From positions 62,001-126,000 of the forward strand of contig CAKRMU010000005.1 in assembly GCA_934364985.1 (NCBI GenBank): a stretch of DNA of 64,000 bases, read 5' to 3'. This document shows positions 37,284-46,321 of this stretch, in pieces. Within the stretch, counting starts at the first letter, position 1. Each line of letters starts with the position of its first letter. The notes under the pieces are model-generated. The model saw only the letters and a program-made list of their open reading frames with translations, made no database searches and was not told where the DNA came from. This DNA comes from an uncultured Porphyromonas sp. (GTDB lineage: Bacteria > Bacteroidota > Bacteroidia > Bacteroidales > Porphyromonadaceae). The translations under genes were made by a program, and so were the position numbers.

Positions 37284-37668
37284 AGATAAATACCCTCTCA
37301 TAGGCAATTGCCAAAGGACGCATTTTTGATAATAACCAACCTATATTTGTGAATAGATATGTCATGAATTATTGCTACTCGCTAAAATGTGTACTACATT
37401 CCACGGTTAAATGTAAATAGGTTACCAATGCTGATTGAACTACATAGGGCTGACTCCACAAGTTGGATTCAGCCCTTACCTTTCCCATCAAATATTCCCC
37501 CCTCAGACAACATGATATCGAATAACTATAGTGAAATAATTAAGACCGTGTTACACAAAAAACAGTACAAATAGCGGACAAAAGAAATATAAAAAAGTAA
37601 AGGTGTAGCACGGAGCTACACCTTTACCAAATATACAATGCTTGCAAATTAAGCTATAATAGAAACTA
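37284..37668. other. Convergent intergenic region after brxL
   Basis: 385 bp between brxL and the susD-like gene. It contains the bidirectional hairpin at 37597-37627. No gene, integrase or attachment-site repeat is visible. Confidence 0.6.
37591..37627 (-). terminator. Intrinsic terminator of the susCD unit
   Basis: Perfect 13-bp stem GTAAAGGTGTAGC (37597-37609) with GCTACACCTTTAC (37615-37627), loop ACGGA, followed on the minus strand by TTTTTTATA. It may also stop transcripts coming from brxL, although the plus-strand side lacks a good T-run. Confidence 0.85.
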
Positions 37669-39210
37669 TTACCAGCCTGGATTTTGCTGACCTTTAAGGT
37701 TCTGATTTGTCTGGAACTCATAAGAAGGTAAGCCCCAGATAAATTTATTATCATTAGCCTCAATTCTCATGTTCTTAGGATCCGGCACTTGAGAAAGGAA
37801 TGGATAAGAGCCATCAGCTAATGTCTGTGGGTTATGGCGAACAAGAGGCTCATTCCAACGACGTAAGTCGAATAGACGGAAACCTTCATAAGCCAACTCA
37901 CGAGTTCTCTCATTCCTAATCTCCTTAATAAGATCTTGACCGGAAAGAGCAACCTTGGCAAGACCACGTGATTCGCGAAGATCATTTAAGAACTTAACGG
38001 CATCACCCTTACCTGCTTCGGCACCGGCTTCGGCAGCAATCAAGTACATCTCAGCAACTCTAAATGCCTTAGGAGCAATCATAGAGTTAGGAACAATACC
38101 AAACGCAGGGTCATCAGTAACAGAAGCGAACTTAGGATTACCTCTAAATTTCGCGATCACATACAAGCCCTCGTAAATATCAGAAGAGTACTTAAGGTTA
38201 ACCTTCTCAAAGTATACAGCCTTACGGAAGTCTACATCTTCATATAGGTCAAGAACCCATTGTGTAGGCAGCCAGTCCGGACCATAAAGCTTTACAGGAT
38301 TACCACTTGCATCCTTTTCACCTACTATAGGACCATAGTATGAATTAACGTTAGGTTTCTCATCCGGTTTGCTAACAAACAATCTAAGAATATCCTCAGA
38401 AGAAGTATCCTTCCTCCACATATTCATTAGGTCTTCAGCTGTCTTACCAAGCTCGTATCTTTGTGAAGTTACAATAGCTTTAGCGATAGTATAAGCATTC
38501 TCATAGTCGCCTTTATAAAGAGCTACCCTTGCACGAAGAGCATTTACAGCATCCTGAGTTATTACATCAGCACCTGCCTCACCTACATTGGCTGCTAAAA
38601 GAGTTGCTGCCTTATCAAGATCCTTAGCAATCTGAGCATAAACTTCCTCGTTCGAAGCACGACCCGGTTTGGCAAATGGATCTTGCTCTAATACCATAGG
38701 AACACATAGATCGGTCTTAGCGGTTGCAGCGTTATAACGCGAACCATATCTGATAGCAAGATTAAAATAGTAGTAACCTCTTAAGAAAAGAGCTTGTCCT
38801 ACCATAGCATCCATAGTAGCTTTCTCCTTATCAGTTACCTCCATTTTCTCTACCTTAGAGAGGAAGTAATTGATATTCTTAAGAGATAGGTAATATGAAT
38901 GGTAGATATCTCTCAATTCATATTCACCGGCTTTAAGACTATTCCAATTGTGGAAGCCACCATAACGGTTACCAAAATCGACAGAAGCGTTAAGCATATC
39001 TGACTGTATGTCTTGACACCTATCATAGTCACCCATCAATCTACCTCTGAAAGAAGACATTTGGTTATTTGACCATTTTTGAGCATCGCTTACAGTCTCT
39101 AAAGCACCTTCTTTATCCATTGATGAGAATGGCTTTCTTGTCAGGTCACAAGATACAGCCAAAACCGCAACAGACAAACAAAGTAGCGTCTTATATACAA
39201 TATTTCTCAT
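37669..39210 (-). CDS. RagB/SusD family nutrient-binding lipoprotein
   Basis: 513 residues. A lipoprotein signal ends at VLAVS-C (Cys about 21). The SusD fold is recognisable from the TPR-like helices (QALFLRGYYYFNLAIRYG near 140), the C-terminal VAEMYLIAAEAGAEAGKG, LNDLRESRG and IRNERTRELAYEGFRLFDLRRWNEP, and the short final segment. SusD proteins sit on the cell surface as a lid of the SusC channel. The nearby proteins do not reveal the ligand; in P. gingivalis the RagAB pair takes up peptides, but no glycan-degrading enzyme is present here to suggest a polysaccharide. It starts 25 nt after the susC stop. Confidence 0.93.
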   Translation of the reverse strand: MRNIVYKTLLCLSVAVLAVSCDLTRKPFSSMDKEGALETVSDAQKWSNNQMSSFRGRLMGDYDRCQDIQSDMLNASVDFGNRYGGFHNWNSLKAGEYELRDIYHSYYLSLKNINYFLSKVEKMEVTDKEKATMDAMVGQALFLRGYYYFNLAIRYGSRYNAATAKTDLCVPMVLEQDPFAKPGRASNEEVYAQIAKDLDKAATLLAANVGEAGADVITQDAVNALRARVALYKGDYENAYTIAKAIVTSQRYELGKTAEDLMNMWRKDTSSEDILRLFVSKPDEKPNVNSYYGPIVGEKDASGNPVKLYGPDWLPTQWVLDLYEDVDFRKAVYFEKVNLKYSSDIYEGLYVIAKFRGNPKFASVTDDPAFGIVPNSMIAPKAFRVAEMYLIAAEAGAEAGKGDAVKFLNDLRESRGLAKVALSGQDLIKEIRNERTRELAYEGFRLFDLRRWNEPLVRHNPQTLADGSYPFLSQVPDPKNMRIEANDNKFIWGLPSYEFQTNQNLKGQQNPGW

Positions 39211-39235
39211 ATTATACTACGTAAACTTTGATTAA

Positions 39236-42200
39236 TTAAAACGTAAATTCTAATCCGAAGACATACTCTTTAGAGTTTGGATAAGCTCCAAATGTCAAGT
39301 TAGAATCTATCTCAGGGTCTGTACCAGTAAACTTGGTAAAGGTTAGAAGGTTACGTCCGGTAAAGTACACCTTGGCACCCTTAACTACATCCTGTCTCTC
39401 GAGAATGTATGTTGGGATCTGGTAGCCTACGGTAAGGTTCTTTAGACGCATAAAGGACGCATTCTGAATCATACGAGAGTCAAACTGCATAATGGTATTA
39501 CCTCCCTCTCTTGAAGTAATATACTCTAAGCTTGGTACCTCGGTAACATCACCTGGTTTTTTCCAATAATTAAGAATGGAGCGATCCTGGTTAAGAACTG
39601 GGAATCTATAAGGATTCTCGTAGAAGAACCTATCGTTAGAAATCATATACTTACCAAGTACGAAGGTGAAGTCTGCTTGTAGACTGAAGCCCTTATAGTT
39701 ACCTGAAAGACCCCAACCACCATTAACACGTGGGTAACGATTTACACCGGTATTCTGCTCTAATGTCTCACTAAACACATTGGTGATCTTGCTATCATCC
39801 TTTTGAGTGACTGAGATATCTTCGCCCGGTAAATACCACTCTGCCTTACCTGTATCCTTATTCACACCTTTCCAGATAGGATATAAGAAGTTGATTGGTT
39901 GACCAACGATGTAACCGAATCCGTAATTTGGAAGGATCCAAGTCTGCTTGCCATCAAATAGCTCTACTACTTTATCTTTATTGTAGTTGAAGTTTAAGTA
40001 AGCATCAAGACCATAATCCTTGCCTTTAAGAATATCGTATTTGATACCTAAGTCAACACCCGTATTACGATACTTGGCTACGTTAGAAAGGATAGAAGCG
40101 AAGCCATAATCATCTAATGGAATACCTGTGGTCAATGGCATAGGAACATCCATTAACATATCGGTAGTTAGACGATCATAAAACTCTACATTGACATTCA
40201 GCTTGTCAAATAGTCCGAAGGTCAAACCTACTGTATTGGTAAATTGTCTTTCCCAAGATAGGTTATCGTTACCATTGGTGCTTAAAGACCAACCGGCGTT
40301 ACCCTTATATTGACCGGATTTACCTACAAGAGCATATTGTTGGTAGTTACCAATATCTGCATTACCCTGTACACCGGAGCTGACCTTAAAGTCAAGATCA
40401 CTTAACCATTCTACATCCTCAAGGAAAGACTCTTTCTTTGCTTTCCATAGGAAACCGGCTGACCAGAATGTACCATTCTTTTTATTAGCACCGAAACGAG
40501 AAGAAGCATCATTACGGACAACTAAATCAAGGAAGTACTTAGTCTTGTAGTCGTAAGAGAATTGACCGAAGTAAGATAGGAATGCATATTGAATCCTCTT
40601 CTCACTTACATTCTTTTCCTTTGTAGTATTAGGAAGAAGTGGAAGACGCTCGTCTTCGATACCCTTACCGGTTGCATAGAAATAGTCATAATCGTAAGCG
40701 ATGTACTCGTGACCTGCTAAGAGTGTGAAGTGATTATCCTCAGCGACGTTAAACTTATACTCAATAGTGTTGTTATTGGTAAAGTTAATACCTCTTGAGA
40801 ATTCTCTTTCCCTTACACCATTACCTACGCTCCAAGCTGCTTTAGGAGAGAGGAAGTAGGTGTATGTATAGTCAGAAATATCAACACCTAAATTAGATCT
40901 GAGTGTAAGCCCCTCAAATGGACGGATAGTGATATTACCGGTGGTAATAACAGCAAGGGTCTTCTCCGGCTGTGTCTCAACAGTCATAGAATAGTTAGGA
41001 TTGAAACGGTTCCAACCCGGGATCCTTGGCATGTACTCCTTACCATCCTTATCGTAAGGAGTGTAGAAAGGAGGTGCCAAGACAGCAATACCACCACCCT
41101 CTGTACTGTTTCTTGCGTATGGGCTGCTATTAACGATATCATAAGTGATAGCATTTGTCATACCCATGCTAACGTATTTATTAAGCTCGGTATTAAGGTT
41201 AAGCCTAAAGTTAAGTTTCTTGTAATCGGAACCCGGACGCATACCATCCTTGTAGTAATAACCTACAGAGCTATAATAGCGAGTCTTACCTGTACCACCG
41301 GAGATAGCAACGTCAGTGGAGTAAGTAGGACGATTGTCCTTCAAGAAGAACTTATACCATTTGGTGTTATTCTGACCATACTTCTCGCGTATGGCATCAA
41401 TATCGGCCTTGCTTCTTATACCATACTCCTGCCAGATCTGTAGAAGCTCATTGGTATTAGCCAAGCGCTCAAAATACTGAGGATTAGCAAGGCTGGATAT
41501 ACCGTAGTAACCCCTGAAGGTTACACTTGCACGCTCGTTAGAGCGACCTTTTTTAGAGGTGATATAGATAACACCATTTGCCGCACGTGCACCATAGATA
41601 GATGTAGCGGCGGCATCCTTAAGTACCTGTACGCTCTCAAAGTCGTTCTGGTTCATACTCATGATAAGCCCGGATGATACCGGCACTCCATCAAGGATGA
41701 ATAGAGGAGCAGTACCTGAGGTAAGCGAACCGGCACCGTGGATCTTAATAGATGAAATCTCACCAGGCTCACCGGACGAAGTGAAGACCTGCATACCTGA
41801 TACCTTACCTTGTAAAGCATCAAAAGGGTTTGATGATGGTTTCTGCTCTATTTGCTTGGCATTGACTTTTACGACAGACGCAGAAGTATTGGCCACAGAA
41901 CGACCGGAACCATAACCGATGATGACTACATCATCAAGCATCTCTGTATCAGGGACGAGCTTGATGACGAGAGAAGGAGCGGCGGCTACTTCAACATCCT
42001 TATAGCCGATGTAGGTAACAAGGATGATCTCTCCTTGCTTAGCTTTAAGCGTAAAATCACCGTCTATACCAGTCCTTGTACCCACAGAGGCATCAGCTTT
42101 AAGACGTACCGTAGCACCCACGACAGGCTCACCCTTTTCGTCTTGGACGATACCTTTCACTGAGATGGTCTGCCCTACTGCTGTACCTATGGTTAAAAGA

Positions 42201-42244
42201 CATAGGGTGATTAGCATTAGAATCTTACTTTTCATACCATTCAC
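39236..42244 (-). CDS. SusC/RagA family TonB-linked outer membrane protein
   Basis: 1002 residues. A signal peptide (the start may be the ATG at 42235, MKSKILMLITLCLLTIGTAVG) is followed by a carboxypeptidase-regulatory-like domain (GIVQDEKGEPVVGATVRLK), a TonB-box-like LDDVVIIGYGSGR, and the SusC plug signature VSGMQVFTSSGEPGE, IKIHGAGSLTSGTAPLFILDGVP and VLKDAAATSIYGARAANGVIYITSKKG. The remainder is a barrel ending in FGLEFTF. It is the TonB-driven channel partner of the SusD protein downstream. It has a consensus promoter about 250 nt upstream, giving a long leader. Confidence 0.95.
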   Translation of the reverse strand: MNGMKSKILMLITLCLLTIGTAVGQTISVKGIVQDEKGEPVVGATVRLKADASVGTRTGIDGDFTLKAKQGEIILVTYIGYKDVEVAAAPSLVIKLVPDTEMLDDVVIIGYGSGRSVANTSASVVKVNAKQIEQKPSSNPFDALQGKVSGMQVFTSSGEPGEISSIKIHGAGSLTSGTAPLFILDGVPVSSGLIMSMNQNDFESVQVLKDAAATSIYGARAANGVIYITSKKGRSNERASVTFRGYYGISSLANPQYFERLANTNELLQIWQEYGIRSKADIDAIREKYGQNNTKWYKFFLKDNRPTYSTDVAISGGTGKTRYYSSVGYYYKDGMRPGSDYKKLNFRLNLNTELNKYVSMGMTNAITYDIVNSSPYARNSTEGGGIAVLAPPFYTPYDKDGKEYMPRIPGWNRFNPNYSMTVETQPEKTLAVITTGNITIRPFEGLTLRSNLGVDISDYTYTYFLSPKAAWSVGNGVREREFSRGINFTNNNTIEYKFNVAEDNHFTLLAGHEYIAYDYDYFYATGKGIEDERLPLLPNTTKEKNVSEKRIQYAFLSYFGQFSYDYKTKYFLDLVVRNDASSRFGANKKNGTFWSAGFLWKAKKESFLEDVEWLSDLDFKVSSGVQGNADIGNYQQYALVGKSGQYKGNAGWSLSTNGNDNLSWERQFTNTVGLTFGLFDKLNVNVEFYDRLTTDMLMDVPMPLTTGIPLDDYGFASILSNVAKYRNTGVDLGIKYDILKGKDYGLDAYLNFNYNKDKVVELFDGKQTWILPNYGFGYIVGQPINFLYPIWKGVNKDTGKAEWYLPGEDISVTQKDDSKITNVFSETLEQNTGVNRYPRVNGGWGLSGNYKGFSLQADFTFVLGKYMISNDRFFYENPYRFPVLNQDRSILNYWKKPGDVTEVPSLEYITSREGGNTIMQFDSRMIQNASFMRLKNLTVGYQIPTYILERQDVVKGAKVYFTGRNLLTFTKFTGTDPEIDSNLTFGAYPNSKEYVFGLEFTF

Positions 42245-42496
42245 TTAATTTGTTAATTGTTCTGTATTACTCACATTGTTACTTCTACAGCTATGTGTAT
42301 TATGCTAAAGGCTCCCTACGGAAGCTACCCACAAGCTGTATATTTAAATATCTAACCTTTTCTTGCCTCAAGTATTCGCTAATGCTTGGAGCGTTATTTT
42401 CTGCTATAGTGGAGCAGATTTATTCTAATTTGTTAATAGTAGGAAGCTCTCTCTGCGATATTTATAAAAAATAGGACATTCACAAGCTCTCCGAGC

Positions 42497-42527
42497 CAAA
42501 GGTACTTAAATTTTCAAAACTACCAAA
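42497..42527 (-). promoter_or_regulatory. Promoter of the susCD unit
   Basis: On the minus strand TTTG (42524-42527), 19-nt spacer and TACCTTTG (42497-42504): exact Bacteroidota consensus. The transcript would carry a leader of about 245 nt before the susC ATG. Confidence 0.7.
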
Positions 42528-42588
42528 TAAATAAGCCGCTTTTTTATTGTGGAAGTGCCGAAAAAGAAGTCGGTAATCCCGAAAAAAC

Positions 42589-42680
42589 GGATATACGGAA
42601 TTCGTCATAGCGAATATAGGGAATTAGCTCTGGAGGATACAGGGAATCAGCTGAGACGTATACCAAGTATCCGGAAAGGA
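42589..42680. repeat. BrickBuilt-like 23-nt repeat element, copy 4
   Basis: Units in exact 23-nt register at 42589-42611, 42612-42634, 42635-42657 and a divergent 42658-42680. Shared pieces are GGATATACGGAATTCG, GAATATAGGGAATTAG and GGATACAGGGAATCAG, with unit ends ATAGC, CTGGA and GAGAC. It lies between two divergent consensus promoters. Confidence 0.75.
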
Positions 42681-42709
42681 GGTGAGTAGGGATGATTAAA
42701 AGTGGAAAG

Positions 42710-42742
42710 TTGGGTGTGAATGGAATTTAATGACTACCTTTG
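42710..42742 (+). promoter_or_regulatory. Promoter of the cobalamin riboswitch-btuB transcript
   Basis: TTG (42710-42712), 22-nt spacer, TACCTTTG (42735-42742). The -7 box is perfect, the spacer slightly long. Transcription would start just before the riboswitch P1 strand at 42752. Confidence 0.6.
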
Positions 42743-42751
42743 CAGTACAAA

Positions 42752-42970
42752 GCAGTAGTGTGATGGCTCCGTACCGGGGCATCATTAATAGGGAATTTGG
42801 TGCAAATCCAAAGCAGTACCCGCTACCGTAAGGTTGTATTGCGCTATACTGAGGTATGGTGTTTGAGCTTATGGCTTCTTTCTTTTGCCACTGGGGTAGA
42901 TGATGAACTCACTCTCTCCGGGAAGGCATGAAGCTATAAGATAAGACTGAGCCGGGAGACCTGCTATTGC
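42752..42970 (+). promoter_or_regulatory. Cobalamin (B12) riboswitch
   Basis: The conserved B12-box elements are present in order: GGGAATTTGGTGCAAATCC (42791-42809) followed by AGCAGTACCCGCTACCGTA, then GCCACTGGGG, CCGGGAAGGC (42919-42928) and AGCCGGGAGACCTGC (42950-42964). Helix P1 closes with GCAGTAG (42752-42758) and CTATTGC (42964-42970), one G-U pair. It precedes a BtuB-like receptor gene, the expected target for repression by adenosylcobalamin. A 9-bp hairpin at 42985-43016 (GAGTGAGGT with ACCTCGCTC) may be the expression platform. Confidence 0.95.
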
Positions 42971-43043
42971 GTGTGATGTATATTGAGTGAGGTTATTCGG
43001 GATAGATACCTCGCTCTGTGACTTATGGTATCAAGTCTTTTTT

Positions 43044-45179
43044 ATGGGTATGAATACAAGTAGGAGGTATGCCCTCGTTGTATCCTTATCGCTATTGCTG
43101 TGTGGCCATGTGTGGGGGCAAGAGCCGACGGAGCCTAAGGAGATGGAGGGTGAGCTATCGGAAGTGGTGGTCACGGGAACGGGGACACCGCACTACAGCA
43201 GTACGGCACCTGTCCGCACGGAGTTGATCACTCAGAGGGATATCGATCGCTTTAGCCCGCAGGACTTTTTAGGTTTGCTTTTGGGGCTTTCGGCATCTTT
43301 TGATGCGTCACATAGTGCTATGGGTGCCGGTCTTACGCTTGGGGGGTTGGGCAATAAGTACATCTTGGTTTTGGTGAATGGCAAACGTCTCTATGGCGAT
43401 ATGGGAGGTCAGAGCGACCTTAGTAAGATTGACCCTTCGACGATCAAGCGTGTAGAGATTGTTAAGGGGGCCGCTTCTACGCTCTATGGGTCGGATGCGA
43501 TTGCGGGCGTTATCAATATCGTGACGAAGGATCCCGGTATCGATAAGTATAAAGTGGAGAATACGACCCGCTATGGTTCGTACAACTCTCTACGGCAGAG
43601 TGATATCCTTTCGTTTACGATCGGCAAATGGAGCAGTGCCACTAAGTATTCCGGTCAGCGGACAGACGGCTGGCAGAATAGCACAGATGAGGTGTACCGC
43701 AATAAGCTTTACCACAATTCGACGACCCCCACGGTAAGCTCGTACTACAATCATAGGGTAAATGAAGAGATTCGTTGGCACCCTGATAGTCAATGGCAAG
43801 TGTATGCTGATGGGATGCTTTACCTAAAGAAGATCATGCACCCATCGGGAGCTCCGCGGTGGCGGTCGTACAACCTGCGGTACAATGATCAGGCTGTAGG
43901 CTTGGGGGCGAGCTATCAACAGAATGACCGGATGAGCTATTCCCTCGATGCGAGCTTCGATAGACACGCCTACTATTATGACTACTACAATAGGTACCTT
44001 GACGAAATACTGCGGGAGGAGGTGCTTGATGACGGCAAGATACATTTCGTCCCCGAACCTTTTTATTTCCTACCCGGTCAGAGCTCCGTGGAGAGTGACG
44101 AGAGGCGGTGGATCGTGAATGCCAAAGCGAGTATGTCGCTATCCGAGCGGCACACTATGGTAGCCGGCAGTGAGGTATTGGTCAATCAGCTCTATGCTCC
44201 ACGGCGTATGGCTGAGCCTTTTAGGTCGGCCACGTCGCTATCGCTGTACGCACAGGATGAGTGGCAAATCAGCCCTGAGTGGAACGTCACCGGCGGCATC
44301 CGATATCTTTATCATCAGGCTTTCGGCTCAAACGTTACCCCTAAAGTCTCTTTTCACTATAATAATACGGACTTAGGGATACAGGTAAGGGGCGGCTACT
44401 CGATGGGCTACAAGACTCCGACGATCAAGGAGTTGTACTACGAGTATGAGCGGACTATGATGGGCAAGCTTAGGATGTATCTCGGCAATCCAAACCTGAA
44501 ACCCGAGACGTCGCATTTCGTATCCATTGGCGGGAGCTATAGCCCAAAGCGAAACTTTACCCTGCACCTCAACGCATCGTATAATGCCCTTAGGGATATG
44601 ATCGTGCTGGTACCTACCACGATGCCTAATAAATATAAGACCGACGAAGGGTCAGACTTTGACACCGCCATGCAGTACACCAATGGCGAGAAAGCCGGTA
44701 TTAAGGAGATTGAAGCAACGATAACGTATCAGCCCTTGACGAGTATTAAACTTGCCACAAGCTACAGCTATACCGACGCATGGGCGGATGTGTACGACGA
44801 GAAGATCAGTAAGCAGGAGAAGCGAGTGGTCACCGAGCACCGCCGTATCGACGGCACCTCCGCCCACAAAGCTACAGCAATGGTCTCCTATATGTACGCT
44901 ACCAAAGGCTACGACCTCACCATTTCGCTGAGCGGAAGAGGACAAAGCGATAGATATTATAGGTACTATGGCACGGCGCCGGGTTATGTCCTCGCCAACC
45001 TCTCTACCCTACATCAGTTTAAGCTGCCTAAGGGTTTTGACCTCAAGGTATCCCTCGGCGTCGACAACCTCTTTGACTACAAAGAGACACATCCATATGG
45101 GTACAACTTCGGGACAACTACCCCCGGGCGTACCTATTATGCCGGCATTACGATCGGGCTACAACGAAAAAACAAATGA
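43044..45179 (+). CDS. btuB: BtuB-like TonB-dependent receptor (corrinoid or related ligand)
   Basis: 711 residues from the ATG at 43044. The frame is open further upstream to a GTG at 42987, but that codon lies inside the riboswitch expression-platform hairpin, whereas 43044 (or the ATG at 43050) gives a clean signal peptide ending GHVWGQ. A TonB box ELSEVVVTGTG leads into the plug with VLVNGKRLYGDMGGQSDLSKIDPSTIKRVEIVKGAASTLYGSDAIAGVINIVTK, the BtuB/colicin-I-receptor type, and a barrel ending in ITIGLQRK. The B12 riboswitch and the downstream CbiK-like genes point to uptake of cobalamin or a related tetrapyrrole. Related P. gingivalis receptors in iht loci bind haem, so ligand identity is not certain. 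Confidence 0.88.
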   Translation: MGMNTSRRYALVVSLSLLLCGHVWGQEPTEPKEMEGELSEVVVTGTGTPHYSSTAPVRTELITQRDIDRFSPQDFLGLLLGLSASFDASHSAMGAGLTLGGLGNKYILVLVNGKRLYGDMGGQSDLSKIDPSTIKRVEIVKGAASTLYGSDAIAGVINIVTKDPGIDKYKVENTTRYGSYNSLRQSDILSFTIGKWSSATKYSGQRTDGWQNSTDEVYRNKLYHNSTTPTVSSYYNHRVNEEIRWHPDSQWQVYADGMLYLKKIMHPSGAPRWRSYNLRYNDQAVGLGASYQQNDRMSYSLDASFDRHAYYYDYYNRYLDEILREEVLDDGKIHFVPEPFYFLPGQSSVESDERRWIVNAKASMSLSERHTMVAGSEVLVNQLYAPRRMAEPFRSATSLSLYAQDEWQISPEWNVTGGIRYLYHQAFGSNVTPKVSFHYNNTDLGIQVRGGYSMGYKTPTIKELYYEYERTMMGKLRMYLGNPNLKPETSHFVSIGGSYSPKRNFTLHLNASYNALRDMIVLVPTTMPNKYKTDEGSDFDTAMQYTNGEKAGIKEIEATITYQPLTSIKLATSYSYTDAWADVYDEKISKQEKRVVTEHRRIDGTSAHKATAMVSYMYATKGYDLTISLSGRGQSDRYYRYYGTAPGYVLANLSTLHQFKLPKGFDLKVSLGVDNLFDYKETHPYGYNFGTTTPGRTYYAGITIGLQRKNK

Positions 45180-45201
45180 CCCTGATTACTAACTATATTT
45201 T

Positions 45202-46239
45202 ATGAATAAGAGGATCATCAGCACGGCAATACTGGCATTAGCCTTCGCTTTAGTCGTATCTGCATGGAGCGATAAAGGGAAAACAAAACCAGAGGATAGC
45301 AATCCTGCCGACCAATTTGAGAAGAGACACGACACAGCGATTCTCCTCGTTACCTTCGGCTCGACATCGCCATCGACCAAGGCCACATACGCACAGATAA
45401 AAGAGGTATTCCGGCAAGCATTCCCCAATACAGACCTATATTACTCCTTCACATCTCGGATAATCATCAACCGCTTGAAGGCAAGAGGCGAGACCTACAT
45501 CCGGCCTTCGCTTTGGCTTGAGAGCTTCTTAAAGAAAAAGTATAAAAACGTCTACGTACAATCTCTGCACGTAATCCCCGGCGAGGAATATACGCTCCTC
45601 CGCGACGCTAATATCAAAAAGGAGTACAACAAACAGCTATTCGACCTCAAGGAAGATCAGCATATAATGGAATACCAAGACTGCAACTACGCCGTCCTTG
45701 GTGACCCACTCCTATCAGACGATACCTCGATAGAGCGTGTGGCGAAGTGCCTTATTGACCTTTACGCTAAAGAGCTAAAGGCCGGCGAAGTTGTCGCATT
45801 TATGGGGCACGGCAATACTGAGGAAAGCTACCGTTTTGCCAATGAGAAGTACGACGTATTAGAGAAAATGATGCAGGAATATGCCACGAAACAATACGGC
45901 AACGGCAGAGTATTCGTCGCTACAGTAGACTATCACGGCAAGCAATTTGGCGACTACCTTGCGGAAGCTATCGAGCAATGCGGTGCCAAAGAGAAGATCA
46001 TCAACCTACACCCATTGATGACCATCGCCGGTGACCATGCCAATAACGACATGGCAGGTGACAGAACCGAGAAAAACGGACAGCCAATACCTATGGAAGA
46101 GAGAAGCTGGAAACTTCAGCTTCAGAATATGGGCTGGGTCGTTAAGCCTACCCTTAAGGGTCTTGGCGATTACCCTGAGATCAACTATATCTACTTGGAG
46201 CATCTCAAAGTGGCCATTGCCAATGCCGACAAAGAGTAA
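45202..46239 (+). CDS. CbiK-like cobaltochelatase-family protein, lipobox Cys lost
   Basis: 345 residues. Sirohydrochlorin cobaltochelatase (CbiK) fold with export signal. The three metal-site regions of CbiK are conserved: VQSLHVIPGEEYT, VVAFMGHGN and NLHPLMTIAGDHANNDMAGD. The N-terminus MNKRIISTAILALAFALVVSAW aligns with the lipoprotein signal of the next gene, but the lipobox cysteine codon TGC has become TGG (Trp 22), so the protein should not be lipidated and may be soluble in the periplasm or remain tethered. It lies 22 nt after btuB and is probably under the same B12 riboswitch. P. gingivalis IhtB/FetB, a haem-binding lipoprotein, is the closest known relative by design. Confidence 0.87.
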   Translation: MNKRIISTAILALAFALVVSAWSDKGKTKPEDSNPADQFEKRHDTAILLVTFGSTSPSTKATYAQIKEVFRQAFPNTDLYYSFTSRIIINRLKARGETYIRPSLWLESFLKKKYKNVYVQSLHVIPGEEYTLLRDANIKKEYNKQLFDLKEDQHIMEYQDCNYAVLGDPLLSDDTSIERVAKCLIDLYAKELKAGEVVAFMGHGNTEESYRFANEKYDVLEKMMQEYATKQYGNGRVFVATVDYHGKQFGDYLAEAIEQCGAKEKIINLHPLMTIAGDHANNDMAGDRTEKNGQPIPMEERSWKLQLQNMGWVVKPTLKGLGDYPEINYIYLEHLKVAIANADKE

Positions 46240-46321
46240 CCGGTGCAACACACCGGTTGCTTTCAAACGTACACCGAACGTAAATAACTAATTAAATAAC
46301 ACGTATTGATCATTTCAGATT

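Larger units (their letters stand above)
42245..43043. other. Divergent intergenic region between susC and btuB
   Basis: About 800 bp containing, in order, the long susC leader, the susC promoter, a 23-nt-unit repeat element, the riboswitch promoter, a cobalamin riboswitch and its possible expression-platform hairpin. No gene is seen. Confidence 0.7.

Noticed and set aside
37389-37574. 61-codon plus-strand frame after brxL, considered as a fifth BREX gene
   Set aside because: No conserved motif, poor start context and a composition like ordinary intergenic DNA.
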